Positions 22,101 to 32,763 of a DNA stretch of 64,000 bases are shown here, in pieces. The DNA is from Cercophora sp. LCS_1. Lineage: Eukaryota; Ascomycota; Sordariomycetes; Sordariales; Lasiosphaeriaceae. The translations under genes and the position numbers were made by a program. The DNA lies in NCBI GenBank assembly GCA_036250225.1, contig JAPZLL010000059.1:1-64000 (forward strand), given 5' to 3'. The stretch's first letter is position 1, and each line of letters starts with the position of its first letter. The notes beneath the pieces were generated by a model. That model was not told the DNA's origin and did not search any database. It was given only the letters and a program-made list of their open reading frames with translations.

Positions 22101-23817
22101 GCATCACCGCCGTACTCAAAGGTACCGTTTTGGTACATCTGAACTCCCCACCGATAATTTTTCGCTTTTGGGCGGGCTGCCAGCACTGTGCCTCTGTTTT
22201 CCTTGGCGGCTAGCTCCTCGATACTTCTTCTTTGGCCGTCCTGTGCTGCGGCCGGAGGTAATCCAACCACTGCTGTCACACGCATGTACCTAGATGCTTG
22301 CTTGCCCCAAAGCGAATGTCCACGGCTCCATATCCTGGCAGGTCCTTGGCAATGTGAAAACCAGACTTTCTCGCCCCTTGGCTTTTTGGCCCAACTGGTT
22401 TAGATCATGGGCCGCGGCGCAGAAGAGGACGTCGAGGTGCGGCACACAGAACTGCTCTTTGGCACGATGTGGGAAAGTTGAGGGGGGGGGAAAGGTGGGT
22501 GGGGTGGCGAGATGACAGCGGCTGGCAAGCAGGGGAACGCACCCAGAGCCTGACCTGTGGAGAAGAGACTCGTGGAAAAACGCCACTGGAACATTTTTCA
22601 TGCAACAAGCTGAGTGCTGGATGTGAGGCGTGCCGCCGATCCTCCAAAATGTCGTACATGGGGACGTGAGAGCCGCAGAGAAAAAGGAATGCGTACAGCC
22701 ACTTCGAACGACAACTGACTTGGATCCAGGCCAAAATCGCTCATTCCCACGACCGTGCTTCTTTGACACGGCGGTAGGATGAGTGGAAAATCTGGAGGGG
22801 GGGGGACGGAAGCACGCAGGGTGTGTGCAGGGAAATCCAGACACCAACCAGTGGTCTGGGCTCGACACCGGTCGAAAGAGTTCGAAGAGTCAGATCTTCC
22901 GACGCCGACAACCCAATAACAGTCCGCTAATCTGTCGGGAGGGACCTTCAGTCCTGACCACTACCTCCATCATTGTCAAACCTGGATTCTGCGCGCGAGA
23001 AAAAGAGCGCGCATGAAAGGACGATGCCCCATCCCTGAATGCCACCGCCTCGACCCTCACGCCAATTCGTGCATCATCGGCGGCGCGGAAAGTGCACATC
23101 ATGCAGGATGATAGATTAGGTGGCGGTGGAGGATGCAACCAGACGCGGCCGAGAAAAAGTGGCCAAGTTGCACGGATTACGACACGCGGGGCGAATTTGC
23201 GCCGACGCGAGCTCAACGCGGAGTCCCGTGACTGAAACACCTCGTCACCACCCCCGCTTCGGCTCCTTCGGCGTTAGGCGGCCATGCTTCCCTCTCCCAC
23301 CAATGTCGGCTCAAGGTGGACATGATGCGCCTGACTGGTTTCCGCCCGTGGTAGGCACACCGGCCCATCTTTTGGTCCATTTCTGAGCATTTTGCCAGAG
23401 CAGAATTTCTGACACCATGGCTAAGGCTCACTGGCCCCAAATTTGCCCCCACCTGCCCCAGCCAGCCACACCAGCCCCACTACAGTCAAGTCTGCACATC
23501 AGCCTCAGAGGCATAACGATAATCTGGCGATACCGGTCAAAATGGCCGTTCCCGCCCGAATTTGTATGGCACATAAGCATATCTTTCGCATTGGCATTAT
23601 CGTTAAATTTTTGGCTTAGTCACCATACAAATCGTTGGAGTCAGTATAGTTATAGGAGGTTATGCCCCGGATTCTAGGCAGTAGGGCCTGTATTTATAGG
23701 GGTCTTACAGGGGGGTCGGGACAGGAAGCCCCAGGGTTAGGGTTATATGTGCATTCATCTTGAGCATAATCTGGGTTTGACTGTACCGCCCTTGGGGACT
23801 CTGGTTCGGCTGCCGTG
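19158..23817. other. Long interval without a recognisable gene
   Basis: About 4.7 kb. Open frames of 60-190 codons exist on both strands, but none shows a domain, a splice pattern or a plausible protein composition. A short tandem of GGGGGCATGAGAA lies at about 21999-22028 and G-runs at 22482-22491 and 22798-22805. Long untranslated or non-coding transcripts cannot be excluded. Two TTAGGG-like units occur at 23733-23745. Confidence 0.5.
23733..23745 (+). repeat. Short interstitial telomere-like repeat
   Basis: The bases AGGGTTAGGGTTA contain two adjacent copies of the TTAGGG telomere unit used by most filamentous fungi. Two units can arise by chance in a 64-kb window. Confidence 0.5.
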
Positions 23818-25367
23818 ATGAATTCCGTTGTGGAACACTCGCCCACTCTTACAGCTCGCGAGAACAATCTGTGCAAAGTGGTTGCAGGACTTTTCGGAGC
23901 TCCAACCACGGCCAGTCGCCCAGTTAGTGAGTTTGCTTGAGCGACTTCTTCGCCATTCGGATGCTAGCCGCAGTGCGGGTCACGGAAGCGACCACCTCGA
24001 CTCTGAGGAACTCGAGTCCCTCAAACGATACATGTACGGAACGACGCCTGTGCGGCAGGCTTTCGAGAAATCCTTAGCCGTGTTTACGCAGAATGAACTT
24101 TACGAAAACCGCGTCCTAGTTCTCGTCTCGGATGGCATGTCAACGGATGGTCATCCCTCTGAGCTTGGGCACCAATTAAAGCAAAAGGGTGTCAGGATCG
24201 CAACGGTCTATCTCACCGATCAACGACAAGACCTCGACCGTCGGCTATACTACGAGGAGGATTCGGACTGGAACGATGGCCAGCTCGCGCTGTTTCGCCT
24301 AGCGGCTCGGGTTTCTGGTGCAGTCACCCTATCCCAGTGCTAGCTTCTGTGGGGTGGGAGGTACCTTCAGAGGGCGAAGTTGCCTTGCACGCCAGTGTCC
24401 ACTACCACAGCCCTCGACGAGTTCTGTACGCTGCTGCTATCTGCACGATTCGGCGCTGCAGATTCACTGCTGGGGATCGTCGGGCGCTACCGCCAGGACA
24501 CATCCGCCAACGACGAGCAAGTTCTCACGTGCAATGATCCATCAAACCAAGAAGATTCGAAGACATGTTACGCCCACGCTGTTGCTCCAGTCATTCACAT
24601 GTCACTCCTTCGCATCGTTGGTCGAGACGGCGGACCCTTGGATGTCAAGACCATCCGTGAAAGGATCTTGAACGAGTACCCACCCAAGGAAGATGGGCGA
24701 AACGTCATCGAGGTTCTCAAGACTGCCATCCAGTGGTACGGGCCACTTCGCTTCAAACGTGCGGACGAGAATGGCGCACGTCAGGCTGTTTACCGACGCC
24801 GTCCAGTGCTAGCGGCCTTCTGGCTGTCAAAACCAGGCTGGCGCGAGTTCAGCAAACACTTTAAAAGACATCCGCCTTACAGCGAAGGCAGTCCAATCTT
24901 GCCGGTACTAACTCATGCCGAGATGAGATCGCACCGGTCGTCGCCGACGGGCGGCGGGCACGCCGTGGTCCTCACAGGCTGTAACCCCACATCGCTTACG
25001 TTTCTCAACTCATGGGGTCGGCTGGAATGGGGCAACAAGGGTAGCTTCAGCGTCGAGGATCATACCGTTCTCGAAGTGGATCCTCAGTGGGGGGGGGGGG
25101 CTGTCAATGCAATTCTACGACGTATACTGGTTCAAGAGCGATCTCACCAGCACCGAGCGACAGGCGTTCGACGACAAGGTGGAAGAAAAGCTAAGCTGTT
25201 GCTTGGGGGAGCGTCCTGAGCCGTGGAACCTCGAGGCCCAATGCCCTCATTGCCGTCAGAACGCACCGATTCTGGAGTTCACGGGTAATGTCCGAAGCGC
25301 GCGGTGTCCGTTATGTTGTCGCGATTTCTCACCCGAGACACAGCATTTGTTGGAGTGTTCGTGGTGA
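23818..25367 (+). pseudogene. Broken vWA / papain-like protease / zinc-ribbon protein gene
   Basis: Pieces in order: ATG 23818 with a possible degenerate MIDAS just upstream (GDSGS), an alpha-helical stretch, then the vWA core NRVLVLVSDGMSTDG and RIATVYLTD. Next comes a papain-like domain: Cys in SKTCYAHAVAPVIHMSLLRIVG, His in GGGHAVVLTG, Asn in TFLNSWG followed by NKGSFSVED. A C-terminal zinc ribbon has CPHC and CPLC. The frame changes at least four times: near 23925, at 24343 (TAG), near 24400, and at an 11-G run at 25090-25100, where QFYDVYWFKSDLTSTERQAF resumes. No introns fit. It is either a decayed gene or an error-rich assembly. The family would combine a metal-ion adhesion-type fold with a C1 cysteine protease fold; its substrate is unknown. 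Confidence 0.55.
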
Positions 25368-25845
25368 GGCGGAAGCGGGAGTTTTGAACGCCTTAATTTC
25401 TCTATAGTACTGTGGGTGCTAATAAGGCGCTCTGCATACGTGGTACCTTTCAGTTGTAAGCAGACGATCTTGGCTCGTCTCGCGCTATTTTTTTTTCCGG
25501 CACCACCCGTGATGTGATGCCGTCCAAATACCTATGTACTGTCGTTTGGTTGCAATGATACCGAGTCGCTTGTCCCAAGAGATTGTCGTCGGCATGGGCA
25601 TTGTTGGTGTTGGTTGAAGGCGAGGTGGGTGCTGTGGTGCATGGGTTCCGTGTCCGTGGTGTGGTGATGATGGGGATTTGGGTGAGTTGGGCGGGGTTTG
25701 AACTGGAACTCAGGCCGTGAGCACTGTGCCTGCTTGATGTCTTTTGCCGCAAGTATGGAAGTCATACTGAATTGCCAAGTGAGCGATAAGACTGGTATGG
25801 ATTGATCGAGGCCACCAGCGTAGAAATGCCACATCCTCACCCGCC
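25368..25845. other. Convergent intergenic region
   Basis: Between two genes that point toward each other, so it carries both 3' ends. Nothing else is recognised. Confidence 0.4.
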
Positions 25846-27069
25846 TCAACGATTTCCCTTCAACTGCTGCGGCCACCCCGACGGACAAGTCCCCGTACAA
25901 GCCCAGCCCATATCCGCCTGGTTCCTAATGTTTGCACATAGCACCTTGGCCGTCCCGCCCGCCCTCGGCTTGATATCTATATCCTTGAACGTAAAATTCT
26001 TACACGGCGCCGCCGAAGAGCAATGCATCCCCGCGGCGACATTATACCGACTGGTCCCCTTGATGTTCTCCCAGGTGATATCCTCGATGGGCAACCGCGA
26101 GCCATCGCACCCCGAGTTGGAGTAGATGCACGAGGTGACATAGATCGGCTGGTCGACGTCGGAGATTTCGAAATTGCGAAAGGTGACGTTGCGTACGTGC
26201 CCTTGGCCGGGGTAGGTCTTGATCCACGCCGCGTTGGAGGAGTGGTTGCATTTGAAGTCTTGAAAGAGGACGTTGTCGACCGTGTCGGGGCCGTTGCCGT
26301 TGCCCAGCGAACCGATGACGGCGCATCCGGATTCGTAGCAGGTGACGTTGCGGACGTCGATGTTCTTGCTGTTGGCCTTGACCGAGATGCAGTCGTCGTA
26401 GCACTCGACGGTCCAGTTGCGGAGCGTGACGTCCTCCGAGTTCCACGTGTCGATGCCGTCGGTGTTGACGGCCGACCACTGGGAGTTGCTGCGGGTGCGC
26501 ATGTCGAGGTTGGTCATGGTGACATTTTTGGAGTAGGCTACAAAGGTGTGCCAGAATTGGGATTGCCTCCAGGTGATGCCGTCGACGAGGACGTTGGTGG
26601 CGCGCCAGATGGTGAGGTTGATGGGCCGGCCTTTGCGGTTGCTCCCGTTGCGGTTTTCGTCCATCCACACCTGGCCGTTCCCATCAAAGAGGGCTTTGCC
26701 GTGGCCGCGTAGGGCGATGTCGCTTCCTCCTAGCTTCCAGCCCGTGTAGAGACTGGCGTATGTGACGGGGAGGGTGTTGGCAATCCAGTATTGGAGGTTG
26801 TCAGCGCTCCAGACCCATTTTCCGTAGATGTCGATGCTGACATTCTTGAGGTTGGTGAATTCCATGACCTGCCGGATGTTGTAGGTTCCCTCTTGGAAGA
26901 TGATTTGGCTGTCTTTGGCGCACTGGGAGAAGGCTTTTTTGATCTGCGGCGTGTCATCGTTGGTCCCTGTTGGCGTCACTGTGCACGTGGAACCCGACTG
27001 GACGACTTCAGCTGCGGCATGTTGCCAAGCGGTGGAAAGGAGTAGCGTTAAAATTCTGTGGAATTTCAT
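25846..27069 (-). CDS. Secreted GH28 pectinase, rhamnogalacturonase-like active site
   Basis: Single-exon gene of 407 residues from ATG 27069, chosen because MKFHRILTLLLSTAWQHAAA is a clear signal peptide. The right-handed beta-helix family GH28 is shown by NTDGID (202-207), YDDCISVK (224-231) and AWIKTYPG (about 280), which provide the catalytic aspartates and the IK substrate site. The usual GHG of polygalacturonases is replaced by GCAVIGSLG (248-256), as in rhamnogalacturonan-cleaving and some exo-acting members. Many N-glycosylation sites (NVS, NLT, NVT, NWT, NFT) and paired cysteines fit secretion. It likely cuts pectin side regions of plant cell walls. The exact substrate cannot be told from sequence alone. 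Confidence 0.88.
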   Translation of the reverse strand: MKFHRILTLLLSTAWQHAAAEVVQSGSTCTVTPTGTNDDTPQIKKAFSQCAKDSQIIFQEGTYNIRQVMEFTNLKNVSIDIYGKWVWSADNLQYWIANTLPVTYASLYTGWKLGGSDIALRGHGKALFDGNGQVWMDENRNGSNRKGRPINLTIWRATNVLVDGITWRQSQFWHTFVAYSKNVTMTNLDMRTRSNSQWSAVNTDGIDTWNSEDVTLRNWTVECYDDCISVKANSKNIDVRNVTCYESGCAVIGSLGNGNGPDTVDNVLFQDFKCNHSSNAAWIKTYPGQGHVRNVTFRNFEISDVDQPIYVTSCIYSNSGCDGSRLPIEDITWENIKGTSRYNVAAGMHCSSAAPCKNFTFKDIDIKPRAGGTAKVLCANIRNQADMGWACTGTCPSGWPQQLKGNR

Positions 27070-27155
27070 CTTTCTCTTGGAAGTGGGGAAAGATTGACAC
27101 GAAGCTATCGCAATGGATGTGCCGTCGCCGTGGCGGGTAGCGGCCAAGCTAGCGT

Positions 27156-27163
27156 CTTATAAG
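27156..27163 (-). promoter_or_regulatory. TATA-like box of the GH28 gene
   Basis: CTTATAAG lies about 90 bases upstream of the chosen ATG, inside the leader region and at a distance usual for fungal promoters. It is the only good TATA-like site in that interval. Confidence 0.4.
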
Positions 27164-27781
27164 GGGCACACTATGAGAGGCACTTTGCGTGTGCTTCACC
27201 CCGCACATGGCGGCGCATTTGGAATAAATTATCAACCACACACTGAATCTACCGGTAGTTGAACGGATTCCCTCTCATTGGTGCATTTTGTCTTTTCACC
27301 CGTGACGCGGAGATTTATTTGGCCCACACTCCATCATCATTGGGACCGTCCCTATGGAGCTCGGGTCAACATCTCCTCGATTAGATCAAGCACACCCACC
27401 TCCTCTTCATAGCCCAGCATACGTCGGGGAACTGCCTGAAGCTATGAGCACTGGCAGTCGGAGATACAGCAATAAGTAGTAGGCAATTTAGACCTTTTTG
27501 TTACTTTTTGCTTTTGAACTGTCACCGAGATGTGACAGCCTCTGAGAATCTTCTAACGGGTTAGAGATGGGGGTGTGTCGAGGCAGCAGGCAACAGAGAC
27601 ATCTTTTCTGGGCGATCCTGTGGGAGTTCGGGTCGTCTCGGCGTCATAGAGGTGTAAGGAATAACTATCACATGGACTGAGTCGGGCAGGAATGGAATAC
27701 CTGAGTGAGTTATTGAGGACTCTTATGCGCAGCATCTTATTCCAATCAGCCCTAACGTGCAGTTCAGCTCGTCCTCGTACC
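27164..27781. other. No recognised gene
   Basis: Promoter side of the GH28 gene and 3' side of the bZIP gene. No protein or RNA gene is seen. Confidence 0.4.
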
Positions 27782-29256
27782 TCACCATCCAAGGGAGACC
27801 TCACTCAACGCCTGCTCAAACGCCTCCTTTTTCACCACAGCCCCAAATCTAACACACGAATCAACCATTAGCATTGCTTCCAGATTTCCTCCCCCCACAT
27901 ACGCACCCATAAAGGGGGTGTAAACGAAGACAACTGGTACTAACCCATAACATCTAACAACCCCAGCCAACCTCCCCACCAACGTCCGTACCACCTCCCT
28001 TGACACGTTTCCACTCTCCATCCTGGGATTTCCTTCCTCCACCAACGGCCTAAGCCTCTCCCAAGCCTGCACGGGCGTGATCTCGTCCTCCAGCGCGAAG
28101 CTCGTCGCCAACGTGAGTAACCTATCCAGAATCCCGTTGGGAGTGGACTGTACTCCCATGACGATAGCTGCCTTTTTAGCCGCGGCCAACGCGTCGTCAT
28201 CTGATGGCAGGTCGTGAGTTGGTGTTGCTGTTGTTGCTGGCGCTGGCGCTGGCGCTGGCGGTGATGACGAGGAGAGGGAGAGGATGTAGGATGATGCGGT
28301 TAGGGCGTGGCCGTTTACCCGTGGTCCTTCGATGTCCGTGTTGCTTTCCTTGATTTGGTGTTGGACCGAGGTGGTGGAGTCGTCGGTATGGGCGTGGATA
28401 TGAGAGAGGCAGGGGGATTCGAGGCTGTGTTGGAGACTAGTTAGTTGCACTGGGAGTTGCTTGGATGGTTACTTCTGGGAATGAGGTAAAAAAGAGAGTG
28501 AAAGGGAAAGAAAATAGGTCATGTTGCTTGTTTGCAACGCCACGGAACAGAAAGTGGACGTACGCCAAGACAAACTCCATGCCCGCGGCTGTCAGATCCG
28601 AGGGATTGCATTGGCTGCTGACGGCATCGAAACTGTCAAATGGAGGGATGAAGGCGATAGTAGATGCTTGGTCCCCAGTTGTACCAGCTGCTGGCGAAAC
28701 TTGACAGCCGTCCGTCCGGCAACTCGGAGACGTGTTGGGGCACGACAAGGCGGGTGTGTGTGCCCCGATACCGAGGGGCGGATTGCAGTCAGAAAGGGTT
28801 GACTCTCCGAAGACATCATCTCCGCCCGACAATCCGTCCCAAAAATTGCCCCAGGTGCGCTTCTCGGCGAGCAGACGTTTCTGTGCGCCGACGACTTCCC
28901 GGAGCCGTTCATTGTCCTTGGACAGGGTTGCTTCTATCGAACGCAGACGTGTGACTTCTCTCTCGAGGGCTCTTACGTATTGGTCTTTGCGAAGACGGTA
29001 GGTCCTAGCTCGGCGGAAAAAGCAAAGCATGCCGGTGTTAAAGGCGAGTTCCAGTCAAACAAGATATCACGAACAAGGAGACATGAAAGCAGCTTACTGC
29101 TGTGCTCGCCGCACCTGGGCTCGCCGCTTCTCAGAGCGATCTTCCCCCTCTTCTGTCGAGCAAATGGGATTAGTACTCGCTCCCGCATCGGCAACGGCCG
29201 GAAGGGGACATCATACCTCCGGGTGGCCGAAAGAAGCGGAACACGTTGACAGACAT
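27782..29256 (-). CDS. bZIP transcription factor with atypical basic region
   Basis: Predicted nuclear DNA-binding regulator. The N-terminus is built from small exons: 29217-29256 (from ATG 29256), 29098-29152 and a third starting at 29004. The first intron has a textbook TACTAAT branch. Splicing yields EKRRAQVRRAQQTYRLRKDQ followed by the leucine-zipper region YVRALEREVTRLRSIEATL. The usual asparagine of the basic region (R-A-x-N-R) is replaced by Val in RAQVR, as in one fungal bZIP subgroup. One more intron near 28430-28530 (acceptor ACTAG at about 28440; donor uncertain) joins a C-terminal part with LESPCLSHIHAH, NGHALTAS and a helical end. Such C-termini occur in cluster-associated bZIP regulators. 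Target genes are unknown. Confidence 0.75.
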
Positions 29257-30087
29257 GATGGCACAGCGATGGCGTTGGTGCTACGAGTTCTGATTCCACA
29301 CACAAGTATTAATCGACAGGAAGGAAAGGGCACGAGCGAGCCAAGGCTGTTTGTGATTCTGTCTGGATGGATCAAAACTGCTACTTAGTCGGGTGGAGTG
29401 ATTCCACATCGATCTGCAAGGTCTTGGTACAGTAGATCTCCCGTGCAACCATCCTTGTCGCATCGTTTCACCCCTTTTGGTCTTGGGTCGCTGCTGTCCG
29501 AACAAGGAAATAGTGTTCTGTCATCCAAAACTGCCCGTTTTGGATGCTCGGTACCTTACCGAGTTGAGACGGCCCAGGGCTAAATTTCCCGGGACCTGAA
29601 ACTCCCCACCATGCTCTAACCAAAGCTGGATATCGTGATAGAGTGATCGGGTGGGTCTTCCGCAAATCGCGCCGTCCGTGCTCGTTTATTACCAGGAAAT
29701 TGGGACTGGATTGATTCCACACCACACATTGTCTCCGTCAATCCATGTCTCAGCCGTGCTCAGGCTTCAGCATCTTGAATGTCAAGTCGTCATTTGTGCC
29801 ACAGGGCCTCCTGACATGGCACGACGTCGTCACGGTTGGAGTATCATTCTCATCAAGAAACAGGAGATGTAACTTTGGGCCCCCTGAAATGCGCGAATGT
29901 TGGAGGTGAGCATATAAGTCCAAGACTGCGTCTTCAACTGGACAGAATGCATCTCAACCCATCTTCCTTCTCCTTGGTCATAAGCCGGCAGGTCTAGCCT
30001 TCCTTTCCAGACCCTGTACCTCTACTTCGTCTTATCGTTCGCTTTTTCCCTGAGCTTCTGGAAAGCTTCAGCATACCGTCCTGCAAT
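29257..30087. other. Divergent intergenic region
   Basis: About 830 bases between the bZIP start (minus) and the propeller gene start (plus). No additional gene is recognised. It is long enough to hold two independent promoters. Confidence 0.4.
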
Positions 30088-31405
30088 ATGGTGTTCCTCC
30101 CACGCAATCTCTTCCCACCCTTGGCGCTATTAATCCTGCTGGGCTTCCAAGCCTCGGGCAGCACTGCATGTCGCGGAAAGTCCTCCGGAGCAGGCAAAGC
30201 ACTCTACTTCATCACCAATGACAACGCCAACGCCGTCGTTGCGCTGCGAGTCGGAGCGAACGGGCTGCTCTCCCAAGGAAGCGTAACCCCAACAAACGGA
30301 GCCGGCTCCATCGCGCTTGATGCTGCCAACCAGCCAGCGACCCCTGATGCCCTTGTCAGCCAGTCAGCCCTAACCATTGCTGGAAATGTGAGTCCTGGCA
30401 CCCTGCAGAACACAACCTGCAACGGGTCCCAGATTAACCGTGATGCAACAGCTTCTCTTCGCCGTCAACGCCGGCTCCAACACCCTCAGCATGTTCTCCA
30501 TTGCTTCCTCCGATCCAACCCGCCTCTCCCTCGTTGGGACACCCGTTTCCATCCCCGGGGAATTCCCCAACACAGTCGCCGCCTCAGCCAAGAATAATCT
30601 CGTCTGCGTCGGCACGTCAGGCGCCGTGTCAGGCGTCTCGTGCGCCGCATTCTCGCCCACCCGTGGCCTCAGCGCCATGGACGCCCTACGACCCTTTGAT
30701 CTCAACCAAACCACGCCGCCCGTGGGACCGACGAACACCGTCTCGCAGGTATTTTTTTCGGCGGATGAGTCCGCTCTGCTGACCACCGTTAAGGGGGACC
30801 CGCCGACTGGCAAGACGGGGTTCCTATCCTCTTTTGCCGTTCAACAACGCAGTTTAAATGGCAAACGTGGTACCGACAGACAAAACGCCCGCGCGACCGT
30901 TTCCGCCCAAGAGACCCGCAGCATCCCCAACGGAACAGCCGTCCTGTTCGGCTCCCAATCCATCCCCGGCACGAACCGCATCTTCGCAACGGACGCGTCC
31001 TTTGGCGCAGCCCTTCTCTCTGTTGATCCCTCTACCGGCCAGGCTGTCACATTGGCGACAGGCACCGTCGATGGGCAAGTTGCCACGTGCTGGGTGACAC
31101 TGTCGTCCAAGACAGGGACGGCATTTGTGACGGATGTGGGCGTGAATCGGCTTGTGGAGATGAGCTTGGAAGATGCGAGCGTGCTTTCGGTGCTGGATCT
31201 GTCGGCCAATGGGGATCCGGGACTTATTGATCTGCGCGCGGCGGGTGATTTTGTGTATGCGCTGTCGCCGGGGAATGGGACCACGCAGGCGGCTGTTACG
31301 GTGGTGGATGTTTCGGGCGGGCGGGGTACAGCGAGGCAGGTGCAGCATTTTGAGTTGGGGGGTGTGGGGGGGAGGAATTCGATGGGGATGGCGGTCTTGG
31401 GCTGA
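30088..31405 (+). CDS. Secreted beta-propeller, lactonase/cyclase-like protein
   Basis: Predicted 417 residues; exons 30088-30387 and 30452-31405, intron 64 bases (GTGAGT donor, ATTAAC branch). Residues 1-27 form a signal peptide. The rest shows repeated blade-like blocks: ALYFITNDNANAVVALRV, LLFAVNAGSNTLSMFSI, NLVCVGTSG, RIFATDASFGAALLSVD, TAFVTDVGVNRLVEM and FVYALSPGNGTTQ. These fit the seven-bladed 6-phosphogluconolactonase/muconate-cyclase-like fold common among secreted fungal proteins. Catalytic activity is not established in most relatives. The second exon runs from the blade 2 motif, so the splice keeps the repeat rhythm. Confidence 0.75.
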
Positions 31406-31666
31406 GAGAGTGGATGAGTGATCAAATTTGCCGGATTGGGACGAATAGGGAGGGTCAAGTGTTGCCTTGGCCCCTTTTTGAGCCGTGTAGTATTGCCGTT
31501 TCTTGGCGTGTGTGTCAACATGCAGACAGTTGATACCTTGTTAGATGAAGCGGGTCGGTAGTATTCAAGATGGTGCCGGTATGGAAGGTGATTTTGGAGA
31601 GACTTGATTCAATACGACGGTCGGCCTGATGGTGGACATTGATGGCTTAAGAACTGCGGTCTTGGG

Positions 31667-31673
31667 TATAAAG
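31667..31673 (+). promoter_or_regulatory. TATA-like box of the superoxide dismutase gene
   Basis: TATAAAG lies about 46 bases upstream of ATG 31719, in a position usual for a strong, regulated promoter. Confidence 0.4.
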
Positions 31674-31718
31674 GATCATCCTCACCACCGCAGTCTACAA
31701 CAGAGACAGGAACGAAAT

Positions 31719-32509
31719 ATGCAAAAGTCGTCATATTCTAAAATGCGCTGCCTCCCTACCATCGCCCTCCTTGGTGCCCTTCGCGGCGTCTTGTCCCAAA
31801 TGACAGGATCGCTCGGGGACGCCATGGCCATCACCAACAACCCCTCTGGCATCGCCTACGCCGCCATGTTTGACGGAGGCCCCATGGATTCTGTGAAGGG
31901 CAAGGTAGTTGCCATGTCTGGCCCTGGCGGGAAGGGAGTCATGTTCAACCTCACGCTCATGAACCTTCCGGCGATGGGAGGCCCCTACAGTAAGTACACG
32001 GCAATCCCTAACGCCTATGCAAGGTGGAAGCCGGGTATGGCTGACACTTGACAGGCTACCACCTCCACGATCAACCCGTGTCCCCCGGCGGCAACTGCAC
32101 CTCCACCCTCGCGCACTTGGATCCCTATCAGCGAGGCCAAGCAATCGCCTGTGACATGACAGCCCCTGCGACATGTGAGGTTGGAGACCTGAGTGGCAAG
32201 CATGGCAAGATTGACGGTCCAATGGCAATGAAGAGGTGAGCAGATGAACGGTCTCTTTATTGGTTCATGCAATGATTGCGATCCATGCTGACATACCGCC
32301 TCAGCTTCACAGACCAATACGCGACTCTGGTTCCAGGCCTTGGCGCCTTCTTCGGAAACCGCAGCATCGTCATTCACCTCGCCAACTCGACACGCCTCGC
32401 CTGTGCCAACTTCACCATGGTCGACATGGACATGTCCAAGCCAATGCCGATGCCGATGCCGATGCCGATGCCGGGGAAGCCTGGACGTGGGTGTGAGCGA
32501 AACAACTAA
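31719..32509 (+). CDS. Secreted Cu-only superoxide dismutase-like protein
   Basis: Predicted 218 residues; exons 31719-31989, 32055-32235 and 32305-32509, introns of 65 and 69 bases. The signal peptide is MRCLPTIALLGALRGVLSQ; an ATG at 31743 would also serve. Copper ligands are visible: YHLHDQP, LAHLDP (bridging-type His) and IHLANSTRLACANF; GKHGKI adds another His. Cysteines NC, AC, TC and LAC match the family. It resembles fungal surface Cu-only SODs, which lack the zinc site and disproportionate superoxide outside the cell. The C-terminus is methionine-rich (MVDMDMSK, then repeated PM), unlike the GPI tail of many relatives, so it may be soluble or bind Cu(I). Confidence 0.8.
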
Positions 32510-32763
32510 AGAGACGCCTGGGTTTGAGGCGTAGGATACCTCCGTATTTCGCTTGCTTGTTGGAACATGAGCTGAAAGGATTGGACGGTGGGTTCAGTGT
32601 CGATCACAAGACTTCTTTACCGATACACAACATGGTAGCTTGTGGCAAGAGGTCTAGTCGACAAAGAAGCACGGAGTTGAGTAAACATTCTCTCTTTCCC
32701 AGCTCATCCTGAGAAGCTCGTGCTCCAAGCTTTCATGCCCCAAACCCAAAAGACACATCAGCT
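32510..32763. other. Convergent 3' ends
   Basis: Short gap between the SOD gene (plus) and the HET gene (minus). Nothing else is seen. Confidence 0.4.

Noticed and set aside
23733..23745. Subtelomeric position suggested by telomere-like repeats
   Set aside because: Only two units are present and none lie beside an end. The house-keeping Mtf1-like gene also argues against a subtelomere here, so I list only the motif.
19158..23817. Small secreted effector genes in the long gap
   Set aside because: Several short frames begin with hydrophobic residues, but none has a cleavable signal with a cysteine pattern or clear splice sites.
26023..26712. Plus-strand 229-codon frame opposite the GH28 gene
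   Set aside because: Composition is V/D/G-rich antisense of the beta-helix; it has no domain.
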